64,000 nt of DNA from Alphaproteobacteria bacterium (GTDB taxonomy: Bacteria > Pseudomonadota > Alphaproteobacteria > Puniceispirillales > Puniceispirillaceae). Within the stretch, counting starts at the first letter, position 1. Each line of letters begins with the position of its first letter. The position numbers and the translations under genes were made by a program. The stretch is taken from assembly GCA_016779005.1 (NCBI GenBank), contig JADHOL010000007.1, forward strand, positions 33,043 through 97,042. The letters run 5' to 3'. The notes under the pieces were generated by a model, which had not been told where the DNA came from, made no database searches, and saw nothing but the letters and a program-made list of their open reading frames with translations. Shown piece after piece: positions 9,772-18,625 of the stretch.

Positions 9772-10629
9772 TTAGGCTTTTTTCATATTATCATCATTAT
9801 TCAATCCTGTTAGGTAGTCTTTTACTTCTTCAGCATTGCGTTGTCTGAATTTCTGGAAATCAGGTTTGCGCTTTTCAAGGAATGCATGCATTCCTTCAAG
9901 AGATTCCTCAGAGCCCCAAACATGGGCTAGCAGCTCCATACCATGCTGCCAAGATGCATATAACTCATCTGATTCGGCATTTAACGACTTTTTAGTCTGA
10001 CGCAAGGTCTGGCTACTATGTGAGTTAATTTTTTTAACCCATTCTAGTGTTTCTTCATATAATTTATCCTGTGGGACACATTTATTAATCAGACCAACCT
10101 TTGCAGCTTCTTCTGCTTTAAACGATCTGGCTAAAAATATCATCTCACGTGCAATACGCTCTCCAACGATGCGCGGCAAATATTGAGTTGCACCAACAGT
10201 TGGACATGCACCAACACGTGCACCAGTTTGCCCAAGCACCGCATTTTCAGATGCAATCACAAGGTCACACCAAAGCGCTAGCTCATGACCACCACCCATG
10301 CACCAGCCATTTACCATAGCAATTACTGGAACAGCCACTCCGCGGATTGCCATTGCAAGGCCAAGCATGCGGTCATTCCAATGAGCGGCATTTACCCAGT
10401 TAAGTCGCCTCATTGCATAGAAGTCACCCCCGGCTGAGAATGCCTGATCCCCAGCACCCGTAATTACAATACAAGAAATAGAAGGGTCGTTTCTAGTATC
10501 GAGAACCGCATCACGCAATTCATCCAGCGTTTGCTCACGAAAGGCATTTCGAACCTCTGGTCTATTTATTGTGATCCAGGCTGCACTCTCTTTTACCTCT
10601 ACAAGAATTTCATTATAATCAGTTTTCAT
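9772..10629 (-). CDS. Enoyl-CoA hydratase/isomerase family protein, BadI/MenB-like
   Basis: 285-residue crotonase-fold protein counted from the ATG at 10629. That start is preferred over an upstream one because GAGAAGG lies just before it and the ATG overlaps the end of the epimerase-like gene by 11 bases. Seen: oxyanion-hole segments FSAGGDFYAM and NGWCMGGGHELALWCDLVIAS, plus the C-terminal SLEGMHAFLEKRKPDF. The pattern AGAGDQAFSAGGD together with EGxxAFLEKRKPDF resembles the BadI/MenB branch (ring hydrolysis of 2-ketocyclohexane-carboxyl-CoA, or naphthoyl-CoA synthesis) more than ordinary beta-oxidation hydratases. With no menaquinone genes nearby, a catabolic C-C bond hydrolase is more likely, but this is inference from remembered family patterns. 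Confidence 0.8.
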   Translation of the reverse strand: MKTDYNEILVEVKESAAWITINRPEVRNAFREQTLDELRDAVLDTRNDPSISCIVITGAGDQAFSAGGDFYAMRRLNWVNAAHWNDRMLGLAMAIRGVAVPVIAMVNGWCMGGGHELALWCDLVIASENAVLGQTGARVGACPTVGATQYLPRIVGERIAREMIFLARSFKAEEAAKVGLINKCVPQDKLYEETLEWVKKINSHSSQTLRQTKKSLNAESDELYASWQHGMELLAHVWGSEESLEGMHAFLEKRKPDFQKFRQRNAEEVKDYLTGLNNDDNMKKA

Positions 10630-11059
10630 TTGTGGTACCTTCTCCCTTTTGGCTTTCAACGATTTCAACTAAAACATTACTGGTATCTGATGGGTGTAAA
10701 AAAAACATCTTTTGACCATGGTGACCTATTACAGGCTCTCCAAGCGCCCTCATTTGATTGTTTTTGATGGATTTAGCTGAAGCTTCTGCATCTGATGTGA
10801 CCGCACAAAAATGATGCATCGCTCCTCTTGGATTGCGTTCTAGAAATTTTGCAACCGGACTTTGTTCATTCAATGGCTCAATAAGTTCAATTTTTATATT
10901 GTCAAAATGAACATAGGCCATTCTTATTCCTTGCTCTGAAATAATTTTTGGGGGCGTTATTTCAGCGTCAAACAAATTCGAATAATGTTCTAAAACAGGC
11001 TCTATTTTCGGAACCGCAATAGCGATATGATCCAGAATGTTTTTTGCAATTTTTTCCAA
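10619..11059 (-). CDS. Methylmalonyl-CoA epimerase-like VOC protein
   Basis: 146 residues from a TTG start at 11059, chosen because GGGGAG stands four bases before it; an upstream TTG at 11074 has no such site. It has the glyoxalase/VOC fold: DHIAIAVPKIEPVLEHYSN, then FDNIKIELIEPL, then RGAMHHFCAVTSDAEAS and VLVEIVE, with the metal-binding H/E residues of epimerases. It is the first gene of an operon with the BadI/MenB-like hydratase and CoA-transferase. A candidate operator lies 36 bases upstream. It may epimerise a branched acyl-CoA in the same pathway rather than serve propionate metabolism, because no mutase is nearby. Confidence 0.8.
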   Translation of the reverse strand: MEKIAKNILDHIAIAVPKIEPVLEHYSNLFDAEITPPKIISEQGIRMAYVHFDNIKIELIEPLNEQSPVAKFLERNPRGAMHHFCAVTSDAEASAKSIKNNQMRALGEPVIGHHGQKMFFLHPSDTSNVLVEIVESQKGEGTTNEN

Positions 11060-11091
11060 TTGTCTCCCCGACAAAAATTTTATTAAATCAA

Positions 11092-11104
11092 AATATCGAT
11101 AATT
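11092..11104. promoter_or_regulatory. Candidate operator, palindrome upstream of the epimerase-like gene
   Basis: AATATCGATAATT, a near-perfect palindrome around ATCGAT at 11095-11100. It lies in the 61-base gap between the TauE-like gene and the epimerase-like gene. Its closeness to the start (36 bases) suggests a repressor-type position. It matches the copies at 18616, 20473, 26789 and 31431. Confidence 0.6.
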
Positions 11105-11120
11105 TTATAATTTGCAAGTG

Positions 11121-11858
11121 TTATGAACTGAAAATCAGCGCAATGCCAAGAGAAAATAGTATTGTATATGTAATGTACCTAAAATAGGCTTCAGACACTT
11201 TATCAAACAAAAAAATGCCTGCCCTTAACCCAAATGATAAAGGAATGGAAAGCACAAGCCCAATTACAAGGAATTTAGGGTCAAACCCTTGCACAAAAAT
11301 AAAATAAGCGAAAAATGATAGTATGGTGCATATTATAACAAGCTGGATATTGCTTTGAATTATGTCTTTCTCAACTGGAGAAGATAAGAAATATATCCCT
11401 GTAAATGGTCCGGTTGGCACGCCAAAGAACCCTGAGAAAAGGCCTGTTACCCACCCAAATCCAAGAGAAATAACTCTTGTTTGGGGGCCTTTATATCGCC
11501 AGCCGGAGAAGAGAATTAATGTCCCAATAATTATGAAAATTCCCATGTAAAAAGTAATTTGTGATATTTCATTCTGGAAAAGAAAATTTAAACCCATAAA
11601 GGCGCCAACGCAAAGTCCTGCGCTATAAAAAAGAGTAATTTTTTTTTGAGAGTATCTCACAGCTCTTCTCACAGTAAACATAACACCCACCAAACCCGAC
11701 AAGATAATAATGTTCATTCCAGCGATAGGGCCAAGAAGAAGAGTGTAACAAGGCAACATAAATAATGAACCTGCAAAACCAGTAAACCCTCTTACAATTC
11801 CTCCAAGGAAAGCTATTAAAACACATAAAACGAGCGTGGATAATTCTAATTCAAACAA
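11121..11858 (-). CDS. TauE/SafE-family membrane permease
   Basis: 245-residue polytopic membrane protein with about eight hydrophobic segments and two glycine-rich repeats (FLGGIVRGFTGFAGSL near residue 17, and GLFSGFFGVPTGPFTG near 140) typical of the TauE/SafE family. Members export or import sulfite, sulfoacetate or other small organic anions; the substrate is not predictable here. The start is TTG with AAGGA ten bases upstream. It is divergent from the cyclase operon. A second, unrelated-in-position family member sits at 32.4 kb. Confidence 0.85.
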   Translation of the reverse strand: MFELELSTLVLCVLIAFLGGIVRGFTGFAGSLFMLPCYTLLLGPIAGMNIIILSGLVGVMFTVRRAVRYSQKKITLFYSAGLCVGAFMGLNFLFQNEISQITFYMGIFIIIGTLILFSGWRYKGPQTRVISLGFGWVTGLFSGFFGVPTGPFTGIYFLSSPVEKDIIQSNIQLVIICTILSFFAYFIFVQGFDPKFLVIGLVLSIPLSFGLRAGIFLFDKVSEAYFRYITYTILFSLGIALIFSS

Positions 11859-11987
11859 TTAATTAAGTTCCTTTAATACTCTGCTTTAAGAATAACAGCT
11901 TGCGGTCATTGCCATTGCTTTATATCGTTTGGGACAATTTATTAATAGTTGTTTTTTATATTAGAAGTGGCTTAACATTTTATTATA

Positions 11988-12001
11988 AAAATCGATAAAA
12001 T
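11988..12001. promoter_or_regulatory. Candidate operator in TauE/cyclase divergent promoter
   Basis: AAAATCGATAAAAT with the ATCGAT core at 11991-11996, 71 bases before the cyclase ATG and about 130 bases before the TauE-like start. It therefore sits where it could control both directions. It belongs to the recurrent palindrome series. Confidence 0.5.
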
Positions 12002-12066
12002 CTAAATGCATCAGATATTCATTCTGCTAAAATATATTAATTAAATTATGGGTTTAGGGGAGAGAA

Positions 12067-13038
12067 ATGACAGTAAAGCAAATCACAAGAGACGACTTAA
12101 GAGTAGCCGCCGAAAAATATAAAAATTGGGGGAAATGGGGGCCTGATGATGAAATAGGAACCCTAAACTATACCTCGGCGAACGATATTGTTGAAGCCGC
12201 AAAGCTTGTTAATCAAGGAAAAGTAATCTCTCTTGCCCTCAATTTTGATTCAAACGGCCCACAGGGTGCAAAATCCAAATATCAATCACTTGGCAGAATA
12301 AATCCACTTCATACTATGCTGCGAACAGGAACAGACGCTTATTCTGGGGTTCTTGATCAGCGGGGGATTCGCGCCGCGGACGATATGATTGTTATGCCGT
12401 TGCAGTCAGGAACCCAGTGGGACGGCCTTGGACATATATTTTATGAGAATTTCATGTGGAATGGCTATGATTGCAGAGAAGTAACCTCTGCTGGAGCCCA
12501 AAAATGCGGCATTGAGAAAACAAAGAGTAAAATGGTCGGGCGTGGCGTTTTATTGGATGTGCCAAGAGAAATGGGTGTTGAGCGGCTAGAGGATGGTTAC
12601 GGGATTACATGCGACGATCTGGACAGGGCCGCAAAATCCCAGCAAGTTGAAATAAAGCGCGGAGATTATGTAATTGTTCGCACTGGCCAAATGGAAGAAA
12701 TGCTAAAAAATGGAAATTGGGATGGCTATCCTGGAGGCGATGCGCCAGGTTTCGCTTTTGAGACGCTAGAATGGCTACAAGAAAAAGAAATAGCAGCCAT
12801 TGCCTCAGACACTTGGGGTTGTGAGGTACGCCCCAACCAATCCGTAGAAGGCATAAATCAGCCATGGCACTGGATTACAATCCCCATTATGGGTATTACG
12901 ATGGGAGAAATATTTTCTCTTGGCGAATTAGCAGCTGATTGCGCTTCAGACGGAATTTATGAATTTATGTTTGTTGCGCCAGCCTTGCCCATTACAGGCG
13001 CTGTTGGCTCTCCTACTAACCCGCTTGCTATAAAATAA
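12067..13038 (+). CDS. Cyclase-family metal-dependent hydrolase
   Basis: 323-residue protein of the cyclase/kynurenine formamidase-like family. The metal-site region reads MPLQSGTQWDGLGHIFYE (about residues 113-130). In this long subfamily glutamine commonly replaces the first histidine of the HxGTHxDxPxH motif, so I do not regard it as damaged. Known relatives open amide or lactam rings (N-formylkynurenine, isatin) or act on other cyclic substrates with Mn or Zn. It is the first gene of a four-gene plus-strand operon with a ThDP enzyme, an OsmC-like protein and an alpha/beta hydrolase. GGGGAGAG stands just before its ATG. Confidence 0.85.
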   Translation: MTVKQITRDDLRVAAEKYKNWGKWGPDDEIGTLNYTSANDIVEAAKLVNQGKVISLALNFDSNGPQGAKSKYQSLGRINPLHTMLRTGTDAYSGVLDQRGIRAADDMIVMPLQSGTQWDGLGHIFYENFMWNGYDCREVTSAGAQKCGIEKTKSKMVGRGVLLDVPREMGVERLEDGYGITCDDLDRAAKSQQVEIKRGDYVIVRTGQMEEMLKNGNWDGYPGGDAPGFAFETLEWLQEKEIAAIASDTWGCEVRPNQSVEGINQPWHWITIPIMGITMGEIFSLGELAADCASDGIYEFMFVAPALPITGAVGSPTNPLAIK

Positions 13039-13179
13039 TTATTAGTTGAGATAAGGCCTACGGTTTCTCCAGAATAAAGGAACATTTTTTTGAACAATTA
13101 GAGCGTTTGGCCCCTGAGCTAATGATTACGAACTATGCTGTGTTGAAGACGCCTTTTTAATAAGAATGGAACCACATAG

Positions 13180-14856
13180 ATGCAAAAACAAACTGGTGCA
13201 GTTATACTAGCAGAATTACTAAAAGCTTATGGGATTACCCATATTTTTATGGTTCCGGCTGTCTTAAGAAGAACAATGGTGGAAATAGAGAAAAGGACAA
13301 ATATTAAACGACTTCACGTTCATTCTGAAAAATCAGCTGCTTATATGGCAGATGGCTATGCGCGGGCATCTGGAAAGCCTGCTATTTGCATGGCACAGGT
13401 AATTGGTGCTTTGAATATAGCAGCAGGGTTGCGAGATGCATTTCTGGCGCATTCTCCCGTAATCGCTCTTACAGGTGGTAGAGATCCAAAAACAAAATTC
13501 AAGAAGGTCTACCAAGAAATAGATGATATGCCTGCATTCGAGCCTGTCACAAAATTCAATGCAACGATTGATGATGTTAGCCGGATTCCTGATATGATTG
13601 AACAGGCGTTTCGGGTTTCAACCTCTGGCTCACCAGGTCCTGTGCATTTGCAATTCAAAGGCAATGAAGCACAAATAGATTTAGAGGAATTTGAATTTGA
13701 AAGTAATTTCAAGATATCAGATACACACATTCCGCCGCATCGCCCGATTTGCAATGATACATTATTACAGGAAGCCCTAACCGCCATTCAATCAGCACAG
13801 AGGCCAATTATTGTTGCTGGCGGCGGTGCAAAACATTCCAAATCATCCCTAGAATTAATCGAATTTGCGGAACAGCTGAATATACCAATTGCAACGTCTC
13901 TGAATGGAAAAGATTTAATTCATTCAACCCATCCTCTCTCATGTGGTGTGGTTGGCACTTACTCACGCGAATCAGCTAATCTCGCAGTGAAAGCTGCTGA
14001 CCTTGTGATATTTATTGGATCTGAAACAAGCTCTATGACAACACATTTCTGGACAGTACCAGATGATAAATCACGGGTTATTCAGATAGATATCGAACCT
14101 GAAAATCTAGGCAGAAACTATCTTCTTGAAGTTGCAATACAAGGCGATGCAAAAGCAATCCTGGAGAGGATGAACAGGCTTGCATCTGCGCTTACCATTC
14201 ACGAGCGCACTGACTGGCTTGAGCATATCCAAGAGCTAAGGCGTGATTGGTATCACAAATATAAACCCCTAATGGAAAGTGATGCCAATCCAATAAGGCC
14301 AGAGCGATTATGCGCGGAAATTAGCGATAATGCGCCAGATAACGCTGTGATTGTTGTGGATACAGGCCATGCTGGTATGTGGATGGGCGGCATGTTTGAT
14401 CTACAGCATCCAAACCAAAATTATATTCGAAGCGCTGGCCATCTTGGCTGGGCTTTTCCAGCATCACTTGGGGCAAAATGTGCGCTGCCAGATAGAGCTG
14501 TGATTTGCTTCACCGGGGATGCTGGGTTCTGGTACCATATTGCTGAAATCGAAGTAGCTGTAAGATGGAACATTAATGTAATTGTGATTGTGAATAATAA
14601 CAGTGGTGGCAATCAGTCAAAACGTGGTTTTGATAGAGCCTATGGCGGAGAGCAAACAGCCGAAGGTCGACAGATGTGGACGTTCAATACTGTAAATTTT
14701 GCAGAAATCGCTCAGAATATAGGAGCTGTTGGTATTAGAGTAGAAAAAGCAGAAGATATACAAATTGCGATTAAAAAAGCATTACACTTAAACAAACCAG
14801 TAATTATTGATGTTGTGACTGACATTGATGCATTAGCACCGCTAGCGGTTAACTAG
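13180..14856 (+). CDS. Thiamine-diphosphate-dependent enzyme, acetolactate synthase-like
   Basis: 558-residue ThDP enzyme with the three-domain layout of the acetohydroxyacid synthase/POX superfamily. Seen: catalytic glutamate E50 in HVHSEKSAAYMADGYAR; central domain IIVAGGGAKHSKSS near residue 210; ThDP/Mg motif G446-D-A-G...N472-N. It lacks a neighbouring small regulatory subunit (ilvN), which argues against valine/isoleucine biosynthesis. More likely roles are C-C lyase, carboligase or oxo-acid decarboxylase in the same catabolic operon. It is 141 bases after the cyclase gene with no hairpin seen between them. Confidence 0.88.
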   Translation: MQKQTGAVILAELLKAYGITHIFMVPAVLRRTMVEIEKRTNIKRLHVHSEKSAAYMADGYARASGKPAICMAQVIGALNIAAGLRDAFLAHSPVIALTGGRDPKTKFKKVYQEIDDMPAFEPVTKFNATIDDVSRIPDMIEQAFRVSTSGSPGPVHLQFKGNEAQIDLEEFEFESNFKISDTHIPPHRPICNDTLLQEALTAIQSAQRPIIVAGGGAKHSKSSLELIEFAEQLNIPIATSLNGKDLIHSTHPLSCGVVGTYSRESANLAVKAADLVIFIGSETSSMTTHFWTVPDDKSRVIQIDIEPENLGRNYLLEVAIQGDAKAILERMNRLASALTIHERTDWLEHIQELRRDWYHKYKPLMESDANPIRPERLCAEISDNAPDNAVIVVDTGHAGMWMGGMFDLQHPNQNYIRSAGHLGWAFPASLGAKCALPDRAVICFTGDAGFWYHIAEIEVAVRWNINVIVIVNNNSGGNQSKRGFDRAYGGEQTAEGRQMWTFNTVNFAEIAQNIGAVGIRVEKAEDIQIAIKKALHLNKPVIIDVVTDIDALAPLAVN

Positions 14857-14899
14857 CATAACCCAAACAAACTCATCACCAAACAAATAGGAGAAATTT

Positions 14900-16081
14900 G
14901 TGAAATACCCCAGCATAGATAAAGATAATTATCCACTTGGTTTTTTATTCATAAAAGGGGGAGAGCAACCTGATATTGTACAAGGCAAAACCGGAACAAC
15001 AACCTATACAACTCATGCAAGGCAAATGGCCTTATTTCAAAAAGAAGCCCTTATTCAAGAAGGCGATAAAGGAAACAGATGGCGGCTATCATCAGATGAG
15101 GGAAAACACCTATCTGGAACCGACCTTGCCCCTTTTCCGCTTGGTTTCTTTAATGCAGCGCTTCACGGTGACTTGACAGGGCGTATTCGCCAATTTGCCA
15201 AACGTGATGACATAATTATCGACAAAATAGACATGGAAGTTTCTAATTTTTACTATATGACTGGCTCATTTGTGAAGGGAGATGCCACAGGTCATGCAGA
15301 ACCGCCCCTAATTGAAATATCTATCACCGCAGATATAAGTGCTGAAAAAATTAACACCATTATATCAGATGCTCTAACCGCTTCTCCTTTCATATATGGG
15401 TATCGCAACGAGCTTCATAGCCGGTTTTCCTTATTCATAAATGGCACCGAAAAAACATTATCAAACTTGCCAAATTGTCCAATAGATGCCGCAGAAGATC
15501 CCTTTATGATCTACCAGACAACACCTGCACCTGTTAGTGATACTGAATTTATGGATGGCATAATCAGAAAAACAGGCGAAGAATTAGAGGGTGAAATAAC
15601 AAAAGCACCTACAGGAACAACAACAAAAATTATCCGTAACATCTATGGGGAGAGCCATAGCACTGGTGATGCAAGCACGGTCATTTCTGATACCGTCCTT
15701 GGGCTTCCGGGGATGACCCGTTTTGAGATTGGCAGTGATGAGGGAGGTAACTCTGCTCCTTCAGGCTTAAGCCATATGTGCGCAGGCGTGTCGTTCTGCT
15801 TTTTAACGCAGTTACACCGCTATATTGAACATCAGAAATTCTCTATCAGTGGAATGCGCCTTACCCAAACTGTAGATTTTGAGGTAAGCGAAGAAAACGG
15901 CGCTCAAATTGGCAAGATGGCTGCTGTTGATACGCATCTTTATATGAATGGAGATGCCTCTGAAGAGGCGTATGAGCGCTTGTTAGAATTATCAGCAAGA
16001 TCATGTTATTTGCACGCAACCCTTGCCAAACCGCTTGAACCTAAAGTGGAGATAAGCCTGAATGGTAACGCCATTTCTTAG
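14900..16081 (+). CDS. Two-lobed OsmC-like protein
   Basis: 393-residue protein that reads as two OsmC-type halves. The C-terminal half has the two family cysteines: one in SHMCAGVSFCFLTQLHRY (C294 or C300), the other C369 in LSARSCYLHATLAKP. The N-terminal half (LAPFPLGFFNAALHGDLTGRI near residues 76-96) has the helix but no cysteine. Classical OsmC/Ohr proteins are about 140 residues and reduce organic hydroperoxides by a Cys-Cys peroxidase site. An enlarged, catabolic-operon version may have another thiol-based or hydrolytic role. The start is GTG with a GGAG site eight bases upstream. Confidence 0.75.
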   Translation: MKYPSIDKDNYPLGFLFIKGGEQPDIVQGKTGTTTYTTHARQMALFQKEALIQEGDKGNRWRLSSDEGKHLSGTDLAPFPLGFFNAALHGDLTGRIRQFAKRDDIIIDKIDMEVSNFYYMTGSFVKGDATGHAEPPLIEISITADISAEKINTIISDALTASPFIYGYRNELHSRFSLFINGTEKTLSNLPNCPIDAAEDPFMIYQTTPAPVSDTEFMDGIIRKTGEELEGEITKAPTGTTTKIIRNIYGESHSTGDASTVISDTVLGLPGMTRFEIGSDEGGNSAPSGLSHMCAGVSFCFLTQLHRYIEHQKFSISGMRLTQTVDFEVSEENGAQIGKMAAVDTHLYMNGDASEEAYERLLELSARSCYLHATLAKPLEPKVEISLNGNAIS

Positions 16082-16113
16082 ACTAAATAGAAATCAAGAT
16101 TAGGGAGTTCAGA

Positions 16114-17337
16114 ATGAAATCATTGAGAACCAAACGAGACGAGCAACAATGGATGCTCGACCTGGCGCTTAATATGCGTGGTAGAGTTCAGAATTTTGAG
16201 AGAGATGATTGGGAAACACCAAAGCGCGCTCATAATTATCGGATGCTTCCCAAAATGTGGCGCCAAAAAGCAGAGCATGATGAAGCACTGGCAAAACAGG
16301 CTGAAAAACAAGGGTTTGTGATGACGGCATTAGAACATTACGAACATGCGGTTGAATCCTACAGAATGGCGCAGCACCCTATATATTTTGACGATAATCC
16401 AGTAAAAATATATCTCACTCAAAAACTAGCAGAAATGGTTGATAGAAGAAGTGCTATTTCGCCCTACCCCATAGAGCGGGTTGAAGTACCGTTCGATGAT
16501 GGCAAAACCATATCCTGTCTGTTACACCTGCTCCCCGATAGACGCAAAGCACCATGCGTCATTTATGTTCCAGGAATGGACCAGACAAAAGAATATTTCC
16601 CAAAGGTTATGAATAATCTTGGCATAAATAGGGGTATGCACGTTATTTCGATGGATGGCCCTGGACAGGGCAACTCAAACATGCAGAAAATTCGTGCTGT
16701 CGGGGATAATTATGAACGTGCAGGGGCTGCTGTTATCTCATATCTTCAAACCAGAGAAGAAATTGATAGCGATCGTATCGGCATATATGGTGTTAGCATG
16801 GGCAGCTATTGGTCCCTTCGTCTTGCAAGTTATGATCACCGTGCCGCCGCCATCGCTAGCGGTGTTGCATGTTTCAATCCTAATAACACCATTTTTTCTG
16901 TATCCTCACCTCGCTTCAAGCAGATGTTTATGTATATGGCTGGATTAGATGATGAAGATGAATTTGATAAGATGTCATCTGAAATGACGGTAAAAGGATA
17001 TTCTGAAAAAATTTCCTGTCCAACATTACTGGCTACTGGTGAATTTGACCCGCTATGCCCCTTGGAGGATGCAGTTGAGGTTTTTGAAGACCTGAAATGT
17101 AGCAAAGAAATGTGGGTTATTGAAGATCAGTTTCATCCCTTATGGGGAATCCCAAATCTAGGCAAGCTTGATTGTCATCACTATATTATGGACTGGCTGC
17201 AACGCGTCTTATTCTCAGAAAATCCAGCAGATGGGGTAGCTGATGGGCGTATTGCCTATGTTGCCAATGGGGGCGATGGGCCATTTGGTGATTGCGAATG
17301 GGAGCCGCCTATTGGCGCAGATGACGCTTATTTCTAA
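16114..17337 (+). CDS. Alpha/beta hydrolase, dihydroxypseudooxynicotine-hydrolase-like
   Basis: 407-residue protein with an N-terminal helical cap of about 120 residues and a C-terminal alpha/beta-hydrolase domain. Nucleophile elbow G-V-S228-M-G, acid D312 (GEFDPL) and H341 (QFHPLWG) complete a triad. The long N-terminal helical region plus this core is the layout of FrsA-like and 2,6-dihydroxypseudooxynicotine hydrolase-like enzymes; the latter cleave a C-C bond next to a ketone in nicotine degradation. It is the last gene of the operon and ends before a strong bidirectional terminator. A C-C bond or ester hydrolase role is likely; the substrate is unknown. Confidence 0.82.
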   Translation: MKSLRTKRDEQQWMLDLALNMRGRVQNFERDDWETPKRAHNYRMLPKMWRQKAEHDEALAKQAEKQGFVMTALEHYEHAVESYRMAQHPIYFDDNPVKIYLTQKLAEMVDRRSAISPYPIERVEVPFDDGKTISCLLHLLPDRRKAPCVIYVPGMDQTKEYFPKVMNNLGINRGMHVISMDGPGQGNSNMQKIRAVGDNYERAGAAVISYLQTREEIDSDRIGIYGVSMGSYWSLRLASYDHRAAAIASGVACFNPNNTIFSVSSPRFKQMFMYMAGLDDEDEFDKMSSEMTVKGYSEKISCPTLLATGEFDPLCPLEDAVEVFEDLKCSKEMWVIEDQFHPLWGIPNLGKLDCHHYIMDWLQRVLFSENPADGVADGRIAYVANGGDGPFGDCEWEPPIGADDAYF

Positions 17338-17356
17338 TATAAGCTCATCGATTAAA

Positions 17357-17390
17357 AAAAGGCAGCTTGGATTCGCCCAAACTGCCTTTT
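17357..17390. terminator. Bidirectional rho-independent terminator
   Basis: A 14-base stem with one mismatch (AAAAGGCAGCTTGG / CCAAACTGCCTTTT) and a six-base loop, flanked by A-run and T-run. It sits between the convergent hydrolase (ends 17337) and amidohydrolase (ends 17419) genes, so it can stop transcription from both sides. Confidence 0.9.
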
Positions 17391-17418
17391 GATAGGTTCA
17401 TTTGAAACCGCGTATTAA

Positions 17419-18483
17419 CTAGAGACCTAGTAGCTTTTCTGCATTGCCACCAACAATCTTCGCGATATCTTCTTCTGTAAGAGATGTCGTGCCTGTAACA
17501 TGACCAATTGGATCATCTTCAGCCATATCATATGGATAGTCAGTTCCCATCACAATTTTATCAGACCCATAGATCTTTACAAGATAATCTAACTGCTCAT
17601 AGGTAAACACAACTGTATCAAAATAGATCTTGCGCAAATAATCAGATGGCTTGCCCTTAATTATTTCGCGGCAATCTGGGCGCGCACCCCATGCATGGTC
17701 GATACGGCCTGCATAAGCTGGCAGATATCCCCCGCCATGAACCGCAAGTATCTTAAGATTTGGATAGCGCTCAAGTGTCCCATCAAAAATCAAATGATGA
17801 ATAGCAACTGTTGTATCAAGCGGGTTTCCAATGATGTTATTGAAATAATGGTTTAGGAAACGGTCGCCTTGCGGATATCCGTTCGGGTGCAACACCATTA
17901 ATGTGTCCAGCTTTTCTGCCATTTCCCACATTGGATCAAGACTTCTATCTGAAAGCTCAGTACCATTTACAGATCCTAGAACCTGAAATCCTTTTAGACC
18001 TAATTCTTTTACACCGCGTTCCATTTCACGTGCCGCCGCATCACCATCCTGAAGCGGTAAATGCCCTAGCGCTAGAAATCTGTCAGGGCGAGATTGCGCA
18101 ATAGATGCTAATTTATTATTGATGGTCTGGATTGCTTTATGACCAACAGAATTACGGACTGAATAATAGGCCTGAAACGGAACAGGAATAAGCACCTGCA
18201 TATCAATTCCTTGACGATCCATATCACGAAGGCGCTGATCCAAGTCCGTTAGATGAACGATTCTATCTTCTTGGTTTTGCTTCACATTCTGAGCAGTAGT
18301 GCGCGGGTTTGTATATCTAACAGCTGGAATAGCCATCGGATTTAAAATCCCGTCTACAAGATCATGAGCCTCTTGAACATGAAGATGACAATGCGCGTCA
18401 ATTGTAAGACGCGACGGACGAGTTTCTGCCCCTGACTTACCATGTTCTCTGGCAGCTGTTGCGCCATAAGGTCTTAATTCCAT
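17419..18483 (-). CDS. Amidohydrolase, ACMSD-type (COG2159) family
   Basis: 354-residue TIM-barrel metal hydrolase or decarboxylase. Metal ligands visible: H-x-H in IDAHCHLH (about residues 30-34), H in MVLHPNGYP, H in AVHGGGYLP and D in VMGTDYPYD. This is the 2-amino-3-carboxymuconate-6-semialdehyde decarboxylase (ACMSD) pattern; relatives are non-oxidative decarboxylases of aromatic or unsaturated acids. GGAGGATAAAA precedes the ATG. It is divergent from the CoA-transferase pair, with a candidate operator midway between them. Substrate unknown. Confidence 0.88.
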   Translation of the reverse strand: MELRPYGATAAREHGKSGAETRPSRLTIDAHCHLHVQEAHDLVDGILNPMAIPAVRYTNPRTTAQNVKQNQEDRIVHLTDLDQRLRDMDRQGIDMQVLIPVPFQAYYSVRNSVGHKAIQTINNKLASIAQSRPDRFLALGHLPLQDGDAAAREMERGVKELGLKGFQVLGSVNGTELSDRSLDPMWEMAEKLDTLMVLHPNGYPQGDRFLNHYFNNIIGNPLDTTVAIHHLIFDGTLERYPNLKILAVHGGGYLPAYAGRIDHAWGARPDCREIIKGKPSDYLRKIYFDTVVFTYEQLDYLVKIYGSDKIVMGTDYPYDMAEDDPIGHVTGTTSLTEEDIAKIVGGNAEKLLGL

Positions 18484-18612
18484 TTTTATCCTCCAAAAAA
18501 ACCATCAAAAATACCAGACCCTGCGTTTACGTACCCCAACAGAGACATGGCGTGTTAAAAATTTATCTTCTTTTTTTGCGTGACTTCGTTTGAAGTCTAC
18601 CCAATTCCGCAA

Positions 18613-18625
18613 AATATCGATAATA
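18613..18625. promoter_or_regulatory. Candidate operator between amidohydrolase and CoA-transferase operons
   Basis: AATATCGATAATA with the ATCGAT core at 18616-18621, almost exactly midway in the 253-base divergent promoter region. Apart from one end base it is identical to the site at 11092. The rest of the gap is AT-rich with no gene visible. Confidence 0.6.

Noticed and set aside
12405..12458. Missing histidine in the cyclase metal motif (GTQWDGLGH) as a sign of inactivation
   Set aside because: Glutamine is common at this position in the long cyclase subfamily, and the rest of the motif is intact.
13180..14856. ThDP enzyme as biosynthetic acetolactate synthase (ilvB)
   Set aside because: There is no ilvN or ilvC neighbour and the gene sits in a catabolic operon; only family-level naming is justified.
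17347..17352. Further ATCGAT copies at 17347, about 52703 and about 56903
   Set aside because: They lie after a gene or inside coding regions and lack the flanking palindrome, so they are not counted in the operator series.
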